64,000 nucleotides of DNA from Tetrastigma voinierianum (GCA_016808115.1 JAEQBH010000663.1:496001-560000), one strand, 5' to 3'; positions 46,201 to 59,199 are shown, numbered from the stretch's first letter. The notes: generated from the sequence alone by a model not told the origin. Made by a program: numbers and translations.

Positions 46201-47414
46201 GGCTAGAAGAAGGCCTGCCATGCCTTGAGAAGGATTCTTGTAAACTATATTATTAGAACAATCTAGTTTTAATATATTTTAGCATGTAAAGTGTAAAGGA
46301 GTCAGACATCAAACTCTCAGAAATATTATAAGAATTTATATTCAGAAGAACAATATACGTAAAGGTGACCGCGAATATTCTCGTGTTAACGAAGCTCAAA
46401 TGGACCTCTGATTGAGTGTCACAAAGATGGTATCCGAAAGCATACGCACTCCCGGCTTGGTGTCGATGGCGCCCGCCGACAGCACGGCGCACTGGGACGC
46501 CGTCGCGAGCACCCAAACTCCTGGTCGCGCTTTAAGTCCAGGCTTGTCGCGACCGCGCTTCCGGCGTCGCGCAAGACACCGGTCACGACTTAAGGAGTCA
46601 TGGACTCGCTAACCAAGAACGAGAAAATGCATTTTTCAGAATGTTCGATCGCTTCAAACAGCTTAACATTTCCACCTCGATCCTAAAAATTGGGATCGAA
46701 TATCTAGCTACTCATGGTCTCTGAGAAAACCATGCCATTAAATGGTTATTTTTAAGCTAGAATAAACTTAGTAGAAGAGAGAAAAAAAGTCAAAACAGAA
46801 AATCCCCTTTACCTTCTGGATCTCACGAAACTCCCGTGATTTGGCTCTATTCAAAAACCCCGCTTCGCACTAGACAAACTTCTCATTCCTCGTCTACCGA
46901 GCCTAATGGTCTGATCTCCGAGAAATCTGTAGAGAATGCGGCTTCTCTCCTCCTCTTCTTATCTCTTTCTCTCTCTTTCTTTCCCCCCACCCTCCTCTCT
47001 CCACCGGGGATTTTGCTCAACATGCTCACTGGATGACCCTCCCTACACATGTCACCTCCATCGGCCTTCTCGATTTCCCCCATCCTCTTATCCAATTCTT
47101 TGATTTCCATCATCTCAAGTTGCGACACATGCCCCAAGGTCGGCCCCACTTAGACTTTGCTCACTTGTTCTCCATTTGACGCATTTTCGCTCCACATGAA
47201 GCCATCCAACACAGCATGTCATTACTGTACTTGCTCAAAAATGAAATTCGATCGTTCGACTCTGCATGAATTAACATGTAACTGTGATTTCGCAAGACGA
47301 GCCCCAACGAGACGGCCTCATCATCCACATCTAGAAAATTCCGTATTTTCCATCGAAACAGCCGCTTTAATTCTTTTTAAGAAAAATTGAATTTTCTCGT
47401 TTTATACTCATTCA
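46200..47414 (-). mobile_element. Family G LTR fragment, reverse orientation
   Basis: The reverse complement from 47,414 reads TGAGTATAAAACGAGAAAAT, the worn family start, then a GTCTCGTTGGGG word and, near 46,735, CATTTAATGGCATGG with TTCTCAGAGACCATGAG (compare 55,050-55,090). It is therefore the 5' two thirds of a G LTR. The 46,440-46,620 part is unusually GC-rich and holds a CG-palindrome cluster. The left limit is uncertain. Confidence 0.55.
46480..46620. repeat. GC-rich GTCGCGAC-like cluster
   Basis: GTCGCGAG (46,502), GGTCGCGC (46,523), exact GTCGCGAC (46,546-46,553), GTCGCGC (46,565), GGTCACGAC (46,582) and AGTCATGACT (46,599) within about 110 bases, in a block far richer in CG than its surroundings. 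Confidence 0.6.
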
Positions 47415-47488
47415 CTTAATCGATTAATGCCTCATATGAGACATTTTCATTGAAAACAAATAAATGAAATTTATTTGAAAAAATGTTT

Positions 47489-49252
47489 TGTAAGACCCGA
47501 GAAAATTCCAATTTTCTGAAAAAGGGCAAAATCGTAATTTTTAAAACCGTAATTTTGAGTGATCTCGGGACATTTAACGACTTCACCGTTGAATTATCTC
47601 GCAATCAGCTACCACGTCGAATTTGCCTAATCTCCAAGATACCTGAATTTCTGCCAGTTTTTTCGAGACACCGAGTATCAAAAACAAGAAAACGGCTGGT
47701 ATACGCTGAATTTGACAAAAGTCACTTGGATTACATGTACTCATGACATATATCAGATGAGTGGTAGAGAAGATGAAAGTTGACAATCTTGACAGCCATG
47801 TCAAAATCTATGTTAAGGGATGCTGAATTTTTGATTTGTTAAATGAAAATAAGGACAAAGATGAACGCTTCATCTTCTAAATTAAAATGGGCAACTGGCA
47901 AGTGGGCCTGTAGAGTGCAGAAGTGAGATTTTTATTCTAGAGAGAGAGAAAGACCTTCTCTCTAGATCTCACGATCTGGACCGTCTGCCTCGACTCGGCA
48001 GCGCCAGCCGCCCACGCGCGAGGGCCACGCGGCACCGACCGTGGAGTTCCGACAACCCAAGAAGTAGGATCTTTTCCTCACTGTGGTATCTTTCGCCATA
48101 TCATGTTTATAACGTTCAAGGTTTGTTCTACCATAAACCCGCCCCCCAAAAGCTTCAACCCAGCAGTAAAATCTCTCTTTATTTAGTGGTCATGAACAAG
48201 AACTCAAGGGCCTCAATCGTTCACTAAGGAATAGTGACACGGATTTTTGGTGTGTGGATTTTGCGATGTTAAGTGATTCAAAATGAATTACTGTGTTTGT
48301 TAATTAGCTCATGGAGCTTTACCTGGTATTATCAGTTGCAAATTGAACAATAATGAACTTATCTGAAGTTAATTGGTTAATGTATATTATTAAATATATT
48401 ACATAATATACTTTAACTATATAATATCTATATAATTAGTAAGGTAACTAGAATATTAAGAGTGAGTGCTATTACGAAATGAAAGAAAACGAATATGCTC
48501 TGCAGAACTCTAATGATGATTTTCCTGGTGTTCAGGTTTGAGATAGTCCAAACAATTACACGCCTGAGGAGCCCATGAATTGTTTCTTAAGGTTCTCCAA
48601 ATACGTCTGAGGTGTCCGGCACATTTTTACCGAATTAGATGAAGTTTTCATATCAAGCTTTCTGTTTTGAACTCGTGATTTTACTCGCATTCGTTTAGGT
48701 GCATATGTGAGGGAGTCATGATAATTCGAGACATGGGTTCAAGGCATGTGCATTCGAGAGAATGCAAATCGCTTTGAATGTGATTGTTCGTCATGACATG
48801 CACTTAGCGGGGAGCAACCCAGTATAAATTGACACTATCTGCTTATTTACCCCAGTGAGGGACCACTTCAAAATATGATACAGAGGAATAAGGCCTCACC
48901 AGAGTCACAGAATGAAAGTCTAATGCTACTGGGAAGTATTTTTGTAATACTGTTAATAAAACTTGGTGTTTGTTATATGTTGAATGGTTGATTTATTAAC
49001 TCGAGCTCATATATAGTTGATATGTATTTGATGAGTATTAATGCATGGGCCCCAAAGGGCCATTTTTACTCATTTTAATTGTATATGGAATCGTGGTCGT
49101 TGTTGATTGTTATTGGGACAGTTATACTGGGTAGAGCTCCCACGCAAAGGAGACTCGCCTCGATTTTCTTAGTCGTGCTCAGATTACCCGACATTCACGA
49201 AGATTCCGCAGGCCGACTTGGAAACATGACCCGACACCTTGGGCGCCATGTT
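47489..49252 (+). mobile_element. Solo LTR, family G
   Basis: The clearest start of the family: TGTAAGACCCGAGAAAATTC. It is followed by CACCGTTGAATTATCTCG, CACGTCGAATTTGCC and TTTTTTCGAGACACCGAG, a GA-rich stretch before TCTCTAGATCTCACG (47,960), and near the end CCCGACATTCAC, then CGCAGGCCGACTTGG and a worn GGCGCCATG end. It lacks an internal region. Confidence 0.65.
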
Positions 49253-50200
49253 TGAACAAAGTGAAAAATGCCTGAATATCTGAAAATATTGTCCTTATCC
49301 AAGTTTGGTTTGGTTTCAACTCTTCACCTTAATTTATATTTTTATTTCAATGTCTTTATCTTTTCCACTTTTAATGTTCAGAAAATATTTGTAAATAAAA
49401 CTTTTATAATCTTTTTTATCTTTAAAATCTTTAATCAAAAGATAGATATATGTCATTATATTAGGATATATCATTAAAAGATAATTTTTATACTAAATAT
49501 GTAAGATATATTTTATTATATTCTACTATTTATTCTTTATTGCTATTATTTTCTATTCATTTTTTGGAATCCTTATTACTTATCTTCTATAAACCAAGTA
49601 ATGTTTATTTATTTTAATATTTGTTGAATCTATAAAAGAATTTCATACTAAGGAGTTTGATGAGGTTCCAGACATTTTGTTTTTTTTTTTATTACTTTAA
49701 CTTTTAGAAAATGAATTACATGGAAGAACCTCCTTTTTCTCTAAAACTTTTCTCTGGTAGGTTTTTTCTTTAAGGCAAGAGGGGTTATTTTTTTGTCATT
49801 CTTAACCTGAAATCACCCCTCCACCTTTTTCTCTCATTTTATTTCTCAATAAAGTAGCTATTCCTTACATATCTACAAATCTTGTTTTCATTTGGTTTTT
49901 TTGTGATTTCGTCATCGACTTGTTATGACTTCAGGATTTTCGTTGTCTTGTCATAGCAAAGTGATTATATCATCTTAGTACGACATTTTGGTTTTCTTCA
50001 TCTTCTCATGAAATTTATTTTTGTGGGAGATTTAGAAGGTCAAAACATATACGATCAAAGCAAACATATCAAATCAATGGTATCAAAGATGCTATAACCC
50101 GAATTATAGATATTCTGGTCAATAAGAATATCAAATGAATAGTAGGTGGTAATCTTCGTGTTCATGCTATGTCAATAACAGTTTTTCTATAGTATTCGCT
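49253..50200. other. AT-rich unassigned stretch
   Basis: Very AT-rich with long T tracts. Short frames such as 49,268-49,477 are low-complexity and not convincing. No repeat partner was found in the window. Confidence 0.4.
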
Positions 50201-50600
50201 TTTAACCCAACACGCATATTGATTAATAAATGTGTGTCAAAATTACTAACCAAATTACCTAATTAAATTAGTAATCGTGTAACACGACAGACACGTGTAA
50301 CCCGCTTATCAATTTAGTATTTTAAAATAATATAAATTATAACTAATTCATTAATATTACCACAAATAATATATATAACGGGTAAATCTATGTTAAATAT
50401 TAATTAACATAATAATCAACGGGTTAAATGCGAGTCAAATTTGTGTTATGTGGATTGACACGAATATAACCTGTTTATTAAACATGCTATATGGGTCAAC
50501 ACGAATTTGACCTAAACAAAGTTATACTCAACCCAAACCCATAAAAATCGTGTCATGTTCGAGTCGTGTTCGTAGGTCGTGTCAAATTTTGTTAGCCCTA
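50200..50600. mobile_element. hAT-like non-autonomous fragment
   Basis: The minus-strand reading from 50,600 starts TAGGGCTAACAAAATTTGAC, then runs through ACGA/CGTGT/CGGGTT-rich words (GACACGACC, AACACGACTCG, GGTTTGGGTTGAG). This end sequence and the alternating ACACGA/AACCCG text resemble short hAT-type non-autonomous elements of plants. The left end is not clear and an 8-base target duplication could not be fixed. Confidence 0.4.
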
Positions 50601-51730
50601 TGTGTAGGTTCAATTATCAAATGTGCTTTAAGCTACTCATTATGTTATTGATATATTGATATTTGTTTTCTATGATTTTTAGCGAATTTGATTTGTTTCT
50701 ATTTATGTACTAGTCTTAATCACAAAATTATTTCTCCTCTCGCAAAAACATTTTAGAAATGGATTTTTTTCTCGAAGAATCTCTAAAAATATACCATATT
50801 TAGCTATCAAAAAAAATTTGTGAGAAATAAAAGAATAGATAAGGAATATAGAAGAGAAAATAAAAATAAAATAATAATAGAGTTAAACTTATTGAACATT
50901 TATCTATTACTTTAAAATTAGTTTCTTTATCTTAACGTATTAATAAAATGATGAAATAATTTAAAATATACAAGTATCTAACTTATATTTATTATATTTG
51001 CTGTTCTTTTATAATCTAAGATAATTAAATATAGTTTTAAAATATTTTTTATTTTTCAAGAATAAAATGATGTGCTCGAGATATGGTCGAACTGATAAAG
51101 GGTTTCAGGATCATACAAAATGGATCAACACTCATAATAGCTCAAATCAGATGGGATTTAAAGTCATGGGTTCTTATCAACCTAATGTAATGATTTTAAA
51201 GTCGTGAAGGTCTTCAAATAAAACAATTAATATCTACATGATTTAGCTACATAAATGGTATCAGATGTTAGTGCCAACCGTAAGGGAAAATCGAATAAAA
51301 TGATGTGGGTAAGCCTCCCAGCATATATGCTCTCAATGAAGCCCGATCAGAGTAAAGGAAATCTTGGTTCAAGTATACTGAATAGAACTCATGTTTGAGA
51401 AATGACACAAAACAAAGTCTCATAATATCTTATATCGTTGGGAAACGAAAAGGACTTATGTAAAGATATAAGCAATGGATAATATCCAATTTGTATGAGG
51501 CCTTGGGGAAGAAGTCTAAAACAAAACCACTGTGGCTTAGCCCAACGTGTGTTGGACATCACCATATGGATAGATTGTCACAGGTTTCCAACAAGTGGTA
51601 CTCCAGTCAATTATACAGCATAGATCAATACTACAAGCTCCACACTTATAATCCAATGGAACCGAAAAAATTAGCCCACACCTGTCGACATCCAACTGAA
51701 GTGAATATATGGAGGAATCTTTCTTAATTA
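50601..51730. other. Unassigned AT-rich stretch
   Basis: No supported gene. The plus frame 51,491-51,727 (78 codons) contains no recognisable domain. Some text near 51,240-51,330 (GGTATCAGATG...) has the style of element leader DNA, but it is isolated. Confidence 0.35.
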
Positions 51731-53788
51731 TGAACTCTAAAATCCTAATTTTCGTAAGGTAAATTGTAATTCTATGAAAATTTTGAAAGTTTTTAGATCC
51801 TGATGATCGAAACTGACCGCTTCATAAATTGAGACGCGAAATCTAGTGAGCTAGAAAAGCTCACAATCTCTCACGCTAATATTTTTACGTTTTCATGATG
51901 TCATAATGATTTTTTGGGACGATTTTTACTAAAACTTCAGTTTTGAAATGGTTTGAGCCAAAGTCTATTTAAAATAAATTGAACTGAAAATAAATACATT
52001 GTTCTCGGGGAACGGATCCTCAATGAAGCTATGAGCCATGTAGCCAAACAGTCAATAATAATAAAATAAAATAAATAAAAAGATAAAAACTAAAATAAAA
52101 AGAAAAGTCAAAAAGGGCGTGAGAGGACGAGAATGATAGAGAGAGATTTATTTTTAAATTTTCTCTATTTCTAAGACTCACTCTAAATCCAATCAGGCTT
52201 TTCGTTGGAGCATAAAGTTGATCCACGTAACGAGGGCTACGTGTGGGTACCAAAATCTCGGAGTTTCTTCATACTCCACGAGGTAGAGAATTTTCCTACT
52301 TGTATTATTTCTAGTCTAAAAGCCATTTAATGGCTTGGGATTTTCTTAGAGGCCATGAAAGGCCATAAATTTCAGTTGCAAATTTTTTGGATTGATTGTA
52401 AGAACTTTGCAGGAATTTTTAGATTATTTTGGATACCCGCTGAATTTCTTGGACTGCTTTTGGGTTTATCATGGCTGAATTTTGAGATTCTTAAGAACAG
52501 CTAAAATTTCAGACTGCGGAAGTTTCTACCGAGTTGGGTTTTGCTTTGATTTCGAGACCTATGTCTTCAGCCTTATGGTGCCCGATATCACAGCACCATG
52601 ATTAAACCCCGTGAAGGGACAAGAGCCCTGCTAGCTGGTCCGATTTAGCCATTTTGTAAGTGTTATTGTCGTAAAATATTAAATAATATCATATTTGTGT
52701 GTAAAAATCATGTTAATATGTGTCATGATGTATTAATATAAATGGTGACAAATGGAAATTTTATGTAAAATTATAATCATCATGGTATTAATGTTTTGTA
52801 GAAAAACAAGTATATACATGTAATGATGAAAGAAAATGCATCACATCAGTATCATATGCACTGGCCACATCAGATCGAGCCCTTGTGTACAAATAGTATC
52901 CACCTGTTAGGAATGGGTCGTGAGTCAAAATGGGACAAAGTCCAAAGTCGACTCACTTGAGGATGTAAATTGATCAAAATGATAAATTGCATGTTTTGAG
53001 CAGAGCAAGTTGGGGTAGATCCCCCCCCCAGGGTGAAAGACCCAAATGTTATCACGGTTAGACATGAATCCCAGAGATGTAAGTTCGCGAAAATGTTGGA
53101 AGGCGTGCAGCGTCCTACGATGAAAACCCAAAAATCCATGGCCCACAAAAGAAAAAGAAAATCTTGAAATGATAAATTAAAATTGGAGGGTTGTCTAATG
53201 GTTTAAATACCAATGGCTGGTTTCCACACTTGGCAATTGCAAGTGTGGGGGAGTCAGTTGGGACTCAGGTTGTGAGCATGGGGGGTCGCATCTCATGCAT
53301 GACATGGAACATTTCATATAATGTTGCATAAATTGTATGAAATGTGATTGATGTTTATGTACGCCATTGCATGTGCATTTAAGGTGGGGAGTAACCCTTG
53401 TAGGAAATCTCTCTTGGGCATTGCTGCCGTGTGAGGAATTATTTTTCGGGTGCGTGGGGGGAGGAAGCGGTTTGGGCTCGGTGATGACAGACCGGTTTGT
53501 GGCCTATTCAGTTATTTTAAAATGTTTTGGATAAAATATCCAGTTTTTACATGTAAATAATGTACTTTGTCATAGAAACTGAGTTCCGGGATGTTTCGGG
53601 ATTTGGGGCGTTTAAAATGTTGTGGATAAAATATATAGTTTTTACATGTAAATAATGTATAACATACATTTTTGTATATTTGTGAATTAAATATGCAGGA
53701 AATGAGTGTGATATCGAGACACCCGATATTTACAGGTTTCAGCAGGTTGACGGGTTATTAACGGGACCCCCGGGATAGGGGTGTCACA
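51731..53788 (+). mobile_element. Solo LTR, family G
   Basis: Starts TGAACTCTAAAATCC (worn) and ends AGGGGTGTCACA. It includes TCGAAACTGACCGCTTCA, GACGCGAAATCTAG, GGGCTACGTGTGGGTACC (52,234), CCATTTAATGGCTTGG, GGTAGATCC...GGGTGAAAGACCC (53,013-53,045), GAGGGTTGTCTAATGG, and the terminal half GACGGGTTATTAACGGGACC. The most complete single copy, 2.06 kb, used here as the reference. Confidence 0.7.
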
Positions 53789-54394
53789 AGTTCAAACCCT
53801 ATCCTTGAAAATTTGAATATTGATCCCCGTTTGTTGATTTGAAAATCCATAATAGACTATGACTCTCCACGTGTGCAGGTATGAATCCTCATTTGTTAAT
53901 TTAAAAGTCTATAATATACTCTAACTCTCCACGTGTACGGGTATGGGGTTATATACACAAGAGAGAGAGTGTGAAGCTATGATATTCATATTAAATCAAA
54001 ATCTTACAAACTTGAACTTTTAGGAGAGTTGGTCATTTAACTAGGTGGGATGGACATTCAAAGATCGAATTTAAAACAAAATATTACAATATAATATATA
54101 AAGAAATAAATATAAAAAAAGAATAAAAATGATCTTGATTTTTTATTTACTTATCTACGTGAAATAAAAAAAAAAAATTTAAGTATGCTTTGAATCTTTG
54201 AAATTTAAAAAAAAAATAAAATAGAAAATGGTGATGGCAAAAGGATTATAATGAATCCATATCGACAAACTTCACAAAGTAAAATAATAAGGGGTCTTAT
54301 TATTCTGATGGAGACATCCTTTAAATTATTATTATTTTTAAAAAAATAACCGCATGGAAAAGATACCTGCGAAATTTGTAACTAAGTTGCCATT
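53789..54394. other. Spacer between two G-family LTRs
   Basis: No gene. Holds the 61-62 bp tandem repeat listed separately and A-rich text. Confidence 0.45.
53821..53943. repeat. Two-unit tandem repeat, 61-62 bp
   Basis: Unit 1 has TTTGTTGATTTGAAAATCCA and ACTCTCCACGTGTGCAGGTA. Unit 2 has TTTGTTAATTTAAAAGTCTA and ACTCTCCACGTGTACGGGTA. Same order and spacing. Confidence 0.75.
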
Positions 54395-56005
54395 CAGCCA
54401 AAACCCATAAAAATTCAATTTTTTCTTAAAAATGGTAAAACGGTAATTTTTGGTTGGCAGGAAGTTTTCTAGATCTTGGATGATGAAACGGACTTCATCG
54501 TTGAATTCGTCTCGTGAAATCTAGTTACCTCATCAAATTTCGTCGGATTCCAAGACAGTCAAAATTTCACGTTTTTCAAGACATCGAGTGTCGGGTGACA
54601 CATGACATGATCCTATGGATGCCACATGGAACCTTAGGGGAGGGACACATGGTATGACATATGGTGCACTTGTGTGAATGGCTCAAATTGAGCCAAGTAT
54701 CAAGTGGAGGAAATAATGGGAAAGATAAAACAAGAAAAATAAATAAATAAGGAAAAGAAAAAAAATAAAAATAAAAAGAAAAGAAAAGGAAATACAAAAA
54801 CAAAAATAGGAAAATTGAGAGAAAACGAGGAGGGAGCAGACATAGTGAGGGAGAGAGAGAGAGAAATGAGAAAATGAGAGAGAGAAACTTCTCTTTAAGA
54901 TCTACGGAAATCGGATTGTGGGTTTTTGTCAGAGTAAGAGGTAAAGTCGGTCCACAGAACGAGGGCTACGCGTGGGTACCAAAATCTTGGAGTTTCGTCA
55001 AACTCCACGAGGTAAGAATTTTCCTACTTGGGTTATTTCTAACCTAAAGGTCATTTAATGACTTGGGGTTTTTCTTAGAAACCATGAGAGGCCGTAAATT
55101 TTTGGGACCGAGTATAGGAATTTTTAGGAATTTTTTGGACTGTTTTCGGATAGTCCGGGCTGAATTTTTGGGACTGTTTTCGGACAGTCCAGGTTGAATT
55201 TTCGAGGCTATTTTCGGACATGATTTTTGGGACTGTTTTCGAGCAGTCCCGGACTGTGTTGAGATTTGGTTTTAATCTCGGGATTGATGTCTTTGGGTTT
55301 TGTTGAGTTTTTTAGTATCACGGTAATTCAGTGACAAGCTAGTGAAGGGGCCCAAGAAGGTGCACTTGTTTTTATATGGGCCCGAGATTTGGACTATTTT
55401 TTGTGTATTATTGGAAATAAATAAATAATATGTTGTTGTGTGTAAAAGTCATGTTAATATGTGTTTGAGTGATGTATTAACATGGAAATTGTGATGAATG
55501 GAAATTATATGTAAAAATATATAATTATCCGGAATTTATAAATATCGTATGTAGCATGACGTAGCATGAAATGACATGATTGCATTTCACATGCATAGTC
55601 ACATCGCATCGAGTCGGGTATGGTTGCATGGTACTGTTATTCACCATTCTTTTGCGGGAATGTGAGGTGGCTGGAATGGACCATGTCCAAAATCGAGACT
55701 TACCATGGTATAAAACAATGATAAATATAAATCATTGTGTTTAGGCAGCAAGATGGGGTAGATCCTCTCCTTAGGGTGAAAGACCCAAATTTATATAATG
55801 TTGTATGATCACCAAAGGTGAAAGCCCGCGGAAATGTCAAGGCGATGATCCCGCGGCTCGACTCAAAAGACGTGGCCTCGCGAACAAATACACGGATTTG
55901 ATAAAATAAAATTGAGGGTTGTCCAATGGTTTGTTCGCGAAACACCAACGACCGGTTTTTCACACTGCGGCCGCAGTGAGGAGCCACGGACTCGTCAGCG
56001 CACGC
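54395..56005 (+). mobile_element. Family G LTR, left part, split by a reverse copy
   Basis: Begins near CCAAAACCCATAAAAATTC. It contains the best copy of the 5' block (CATCGTTGAATTCGTCTCG, then GTGAAATCTAGTTACC) and GGGCTACGCGTGGGTACC (54,963). It has a palindromic tandem repeat at 55,132-55,250 and stops at about 56,005 where the reverse copy begins. The missing 3' part is at 58,523-59,199. Confidence 0.65.
55132..55250. repeat. Palindromic tandem repeat in family G LTR
   Basis: Four units of about 25-35 bases built on TTTTGGGACTGTTTTCGGACAG with TCCGG-GCTGAA. Each unit holds the inverted repeat GGACTGT...ACAGTCC with a short loop. Confidence 0.7.
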
Positions 56006-58522
56006 AGATGACCCAAAATCGGGTCCTAATGACCACCGCCAACCTCGCGTGGAAACCTCGTGTGTCCGCAGGCATCATGAGACCCATACATGAGTAAACA
56101 CCCCAATAGGGCCCCATCATTCATACTCATTCCATATAGTTACAAAATCATATATTTTTATAGATCCAAGAGTTTACACATCACTTTAATACAAACAATA
56201 TTAAAACTAGTTTCTGTTCTAATATATACACAAAACATGAATCAAGACCACAAATTCCAACTCGTCTATAATCCCGGGCCTCTAAGGAGCGCCGTCTCGT
56301 CGTAATTGCCTCCAGACTAAATGGGGTCCCATGATCGGGTGGAGCCAATGCCCAGCAGAGATAAATCCTACAAGGCCACTCCCACCTAGGTACACTTGCA
56401 AAATGATCATTCATAGCGTCAAACTAACAACCAACTGTGCATACATGTTGTATTATCATGGAAAAAACTACATGCATGTATGAGACGACACTCTATGATG
56501 CTCCCATGTACCTGAAGTCAACTCTCCGACCCACCACCCAATGCAAGTGCCAATGGGAAAATCAATACCGAGTCACCCGACTCCCATCCCCACAAACCCG
56601 TAGTCTTATGATATTTATTTAATCATTTCAGGTCTTGGGCAACATAACCTTCAAGGTCTCACCGCTGGCCCTTACACCCTCCGACATTTTTCGGGCTTTC
56701 TACTGTGGATACTGCTTAACTGTGCTGTGCTTTCACCCGAGGGGGTATCTATCCCCACTTGCACGCCCCACATTTCCATTTTCCATTTCATTTAACACCC
56801 AGAACCTTGCAATCGACTCCCGCTCCCATTCCTGCCAAGCCACACGATCTCTGCACCAAATGCAAGGCCAAACCGGGGCACCATGCACACACACTCCATG
56901 TGAATGCAAAGGTTATCGCACACCATTGCAATGCAAGGCCATTACACTCAAACCCATGACCAATGTATGAAGACTTCTACATGACATTCTACAATTATAT
57001 ACTATGTGTGTGCTATGAACACTCAAGTGTCTAATGCACACAACATCTATATTCAGCTTCAACATCATGATATTACGCAAAATACTGTTAATATATCATT
57101 CCATACATTCAAATCGCACATCACATAAGCATGCACTACATCTTTTCTATCATTCATTTCATTCATGTCAACACATTATTCAAGCAATGATTAATGTCAT
57201 TCCAACTATCATTAGGGTAAGTAATGCTGTTCCAAGGCCGAGACATAGTATGTCAATCATAATAAATTTCAATGCATGTAATTATTTCCATCTTTATCAC
57301 ACATATGTTATATGATTTCACATATTCAAGATGTCTTTGAATTTATGGTATACTAACACACAGCTATTCCCTACTATAACCGCCATGTTTAGCTCTATAT
57401 AGCCAACTGACTTTAGTCCAGAAAGTCTGGGGCGAATACAAATACAAAATATCCAATATGTACTTCTCGTCAAAGGCAGGTGCCTGGGCATTTTGTTACA
57501 AACCCGCTCCAAAATGTTTTTGAAACCGTAACGGACCATTCCTCAACTCGTTCAGGATCTAGACCAATGTTCACTTACATTTCAATGAAAGCACTTTATC
57601 TTATTAAATTCTAGACTCGATGAGCTTTCCGTAGAGTCCAAGAACATACGAATCGGTGTTCGGATTTATGCTATGGGCGTCCAAATTTGACGTACTCGAC
57701 ACGCGGGGTGCAATTACACACTCGCTTAAGATTATGCTCCTGGATTTCATTGCCCCGAACACAATGTTCTGCTTCTCGACAAATCCCCAAAACCCCATGA
57801 AAAACCGGTCTTTGACCATCACACAATCACAAACACAACATAAATTCGCCTGAAAATCGAACTAAACCCGCAGCCATTACACGGCCCCTAGGGCGAAAAT
57901 AATCCAAAGTAGAGGAAACCTACTTCTCAGAGCTGAAGTTCCTCGGGGTTCTTGCCAGCCCGTGTTTACTTCCATCAGGCAACACCCTTCCTTTTCCTCT
58001 TTCTTTTCCTCTCTTCCTCCCCTTTCTATTTTTTCTTTTCCTCCCTTTCTCCTTTCCTTTCCTCCCTTTCTCTTCTCCTTTTCCTCCCTTTCTTTCCTCC
58101 TCCTCCCTCTATTTGCCGCTCCCCTACCGAATTGAATCTCCGGCACCCGCCCCCCCCCCCCCCCCCCCCAATCCCATATTTATAGGTCTAGTGGCTATGC
58201 ATGATAACACATGTGTATGCCATGTCACACACATGGCTCACATATCCTCCTACATGCATAGGCCTTACATAGCCGTGGACATACATATTTATTATGTGTC
58301 ACTGACACCCAATTCTAAATATGTGAAATTCAATCGCCTTTGAAATCGATTGAAATTTTACTAGGTAGTTAGATTTCACAGATTTATTCCAAAGGTGCAA
58401 CTGGGTTTTGTCATCCGAGATCTAGAAAATCCTAACTCTTTCTCCTGACTATTCAAGAATTATCGTTTTTATGTATTTTTTTTTGAAAATTTAAATTTAA
58501 AATTTTCTACTGCTCTTATACA
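56006..58522 (-). mobile_element. Solo LTR, family G, reverse, inside another G LTR
   Basis: The left end near ATGACCCAAAATCGGGTCC matches the reversed LTR end at 1,431 (GTGACACCCCAATGCTGGGG). The reverse complement from 58,522 starts TGTATAAGAGCAGTAGAAAA and continues with TTTTCTAGATCTCGG. It contains a pyrimidine-rich tract (57,985-58,110) and a run of C. The flanks at 56,005 and 58,523 are consecutive parts of another G LTR. The 111-codon and smaller frames inside have no domain. Confidence 0.6.
58150..58169. repeat. Homopolymer of 20 C
   Basis: Uninterrupted C run. Its true length is uncertain because such runs are error-prone in sequencing. Confidence 0.9.
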
Positions 58523-59199
58523 TGAGGAGTCCATCCTCATGTGCATGACACAGAAGACATTCCGTATAAGATTGCATTATTTATATGGAATATGATTTGA
58601 TGTTTTATGTATACATAGTGGGATGCATTTATGAGTAGTCTCGTAGGAGAATTTTCTACTAGCCAATGTCACCCCATATGTAACTCTTTCATATAGTAAA
58701 CATGAGACTCAAGTCCCAATCTAGGTTTGATTACAAATGAAGGTTTGGTTGCAATGATATTATCTTATAACATTTTGCAAAAAAATATTTTGTATAAAAG
58801 AATTGTAACTAAATTCTTTGGGATTACTGTCTAAATATTCAGATAATATGTAAGAGGTCATGATCGATCTGACTACTCTCCTGACTATAATTAAGCATTT
58901 ATTTTCATATTTTAGATTAAATGAATGAATGGGTCCTGCCGAGGGATGTAGTATATTAAGGATATGGATGTATTTGGACCTCGGGATCAATACTACTCTC
59001 TTGAGACCCCGATGGGTTATGATTACATCACATGGTTTTATGTTGGGTGTGAGCTCCCGAACAAAGGAGACTCTGCCCTAATTTTTGTGAAAATATGGAT
59101 CCCAATAAATGGACACAACAAGCAGAGACGAGTCACCCGAATCCACAGAATTCATCTGCTTAAGGATTATCAACGGAACCCCTGATTTGGGATGTCACG
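58523..59199 (+). mobile_element. Family G LTR, right part
   Basis: GTGCATGACACAGAAGACATTCC (58,541) matches GCATGACATGGAACATTTC of the reference copy (53,299). It ends CCCTGATTTGGGATGTCACG, the worn GGGTGTCACA end. It continues the copy that breaks off at 56,005. Confidence 0.65.

Noticed and set aside
57985..58110. Pyrimidine-rich tract as a coding region (FLFLFLSSSP-type frame)
   Set aside because: Low-complexity CT repeat inside a reverse G-family LTR, and the frame is an artefact of the repeat.
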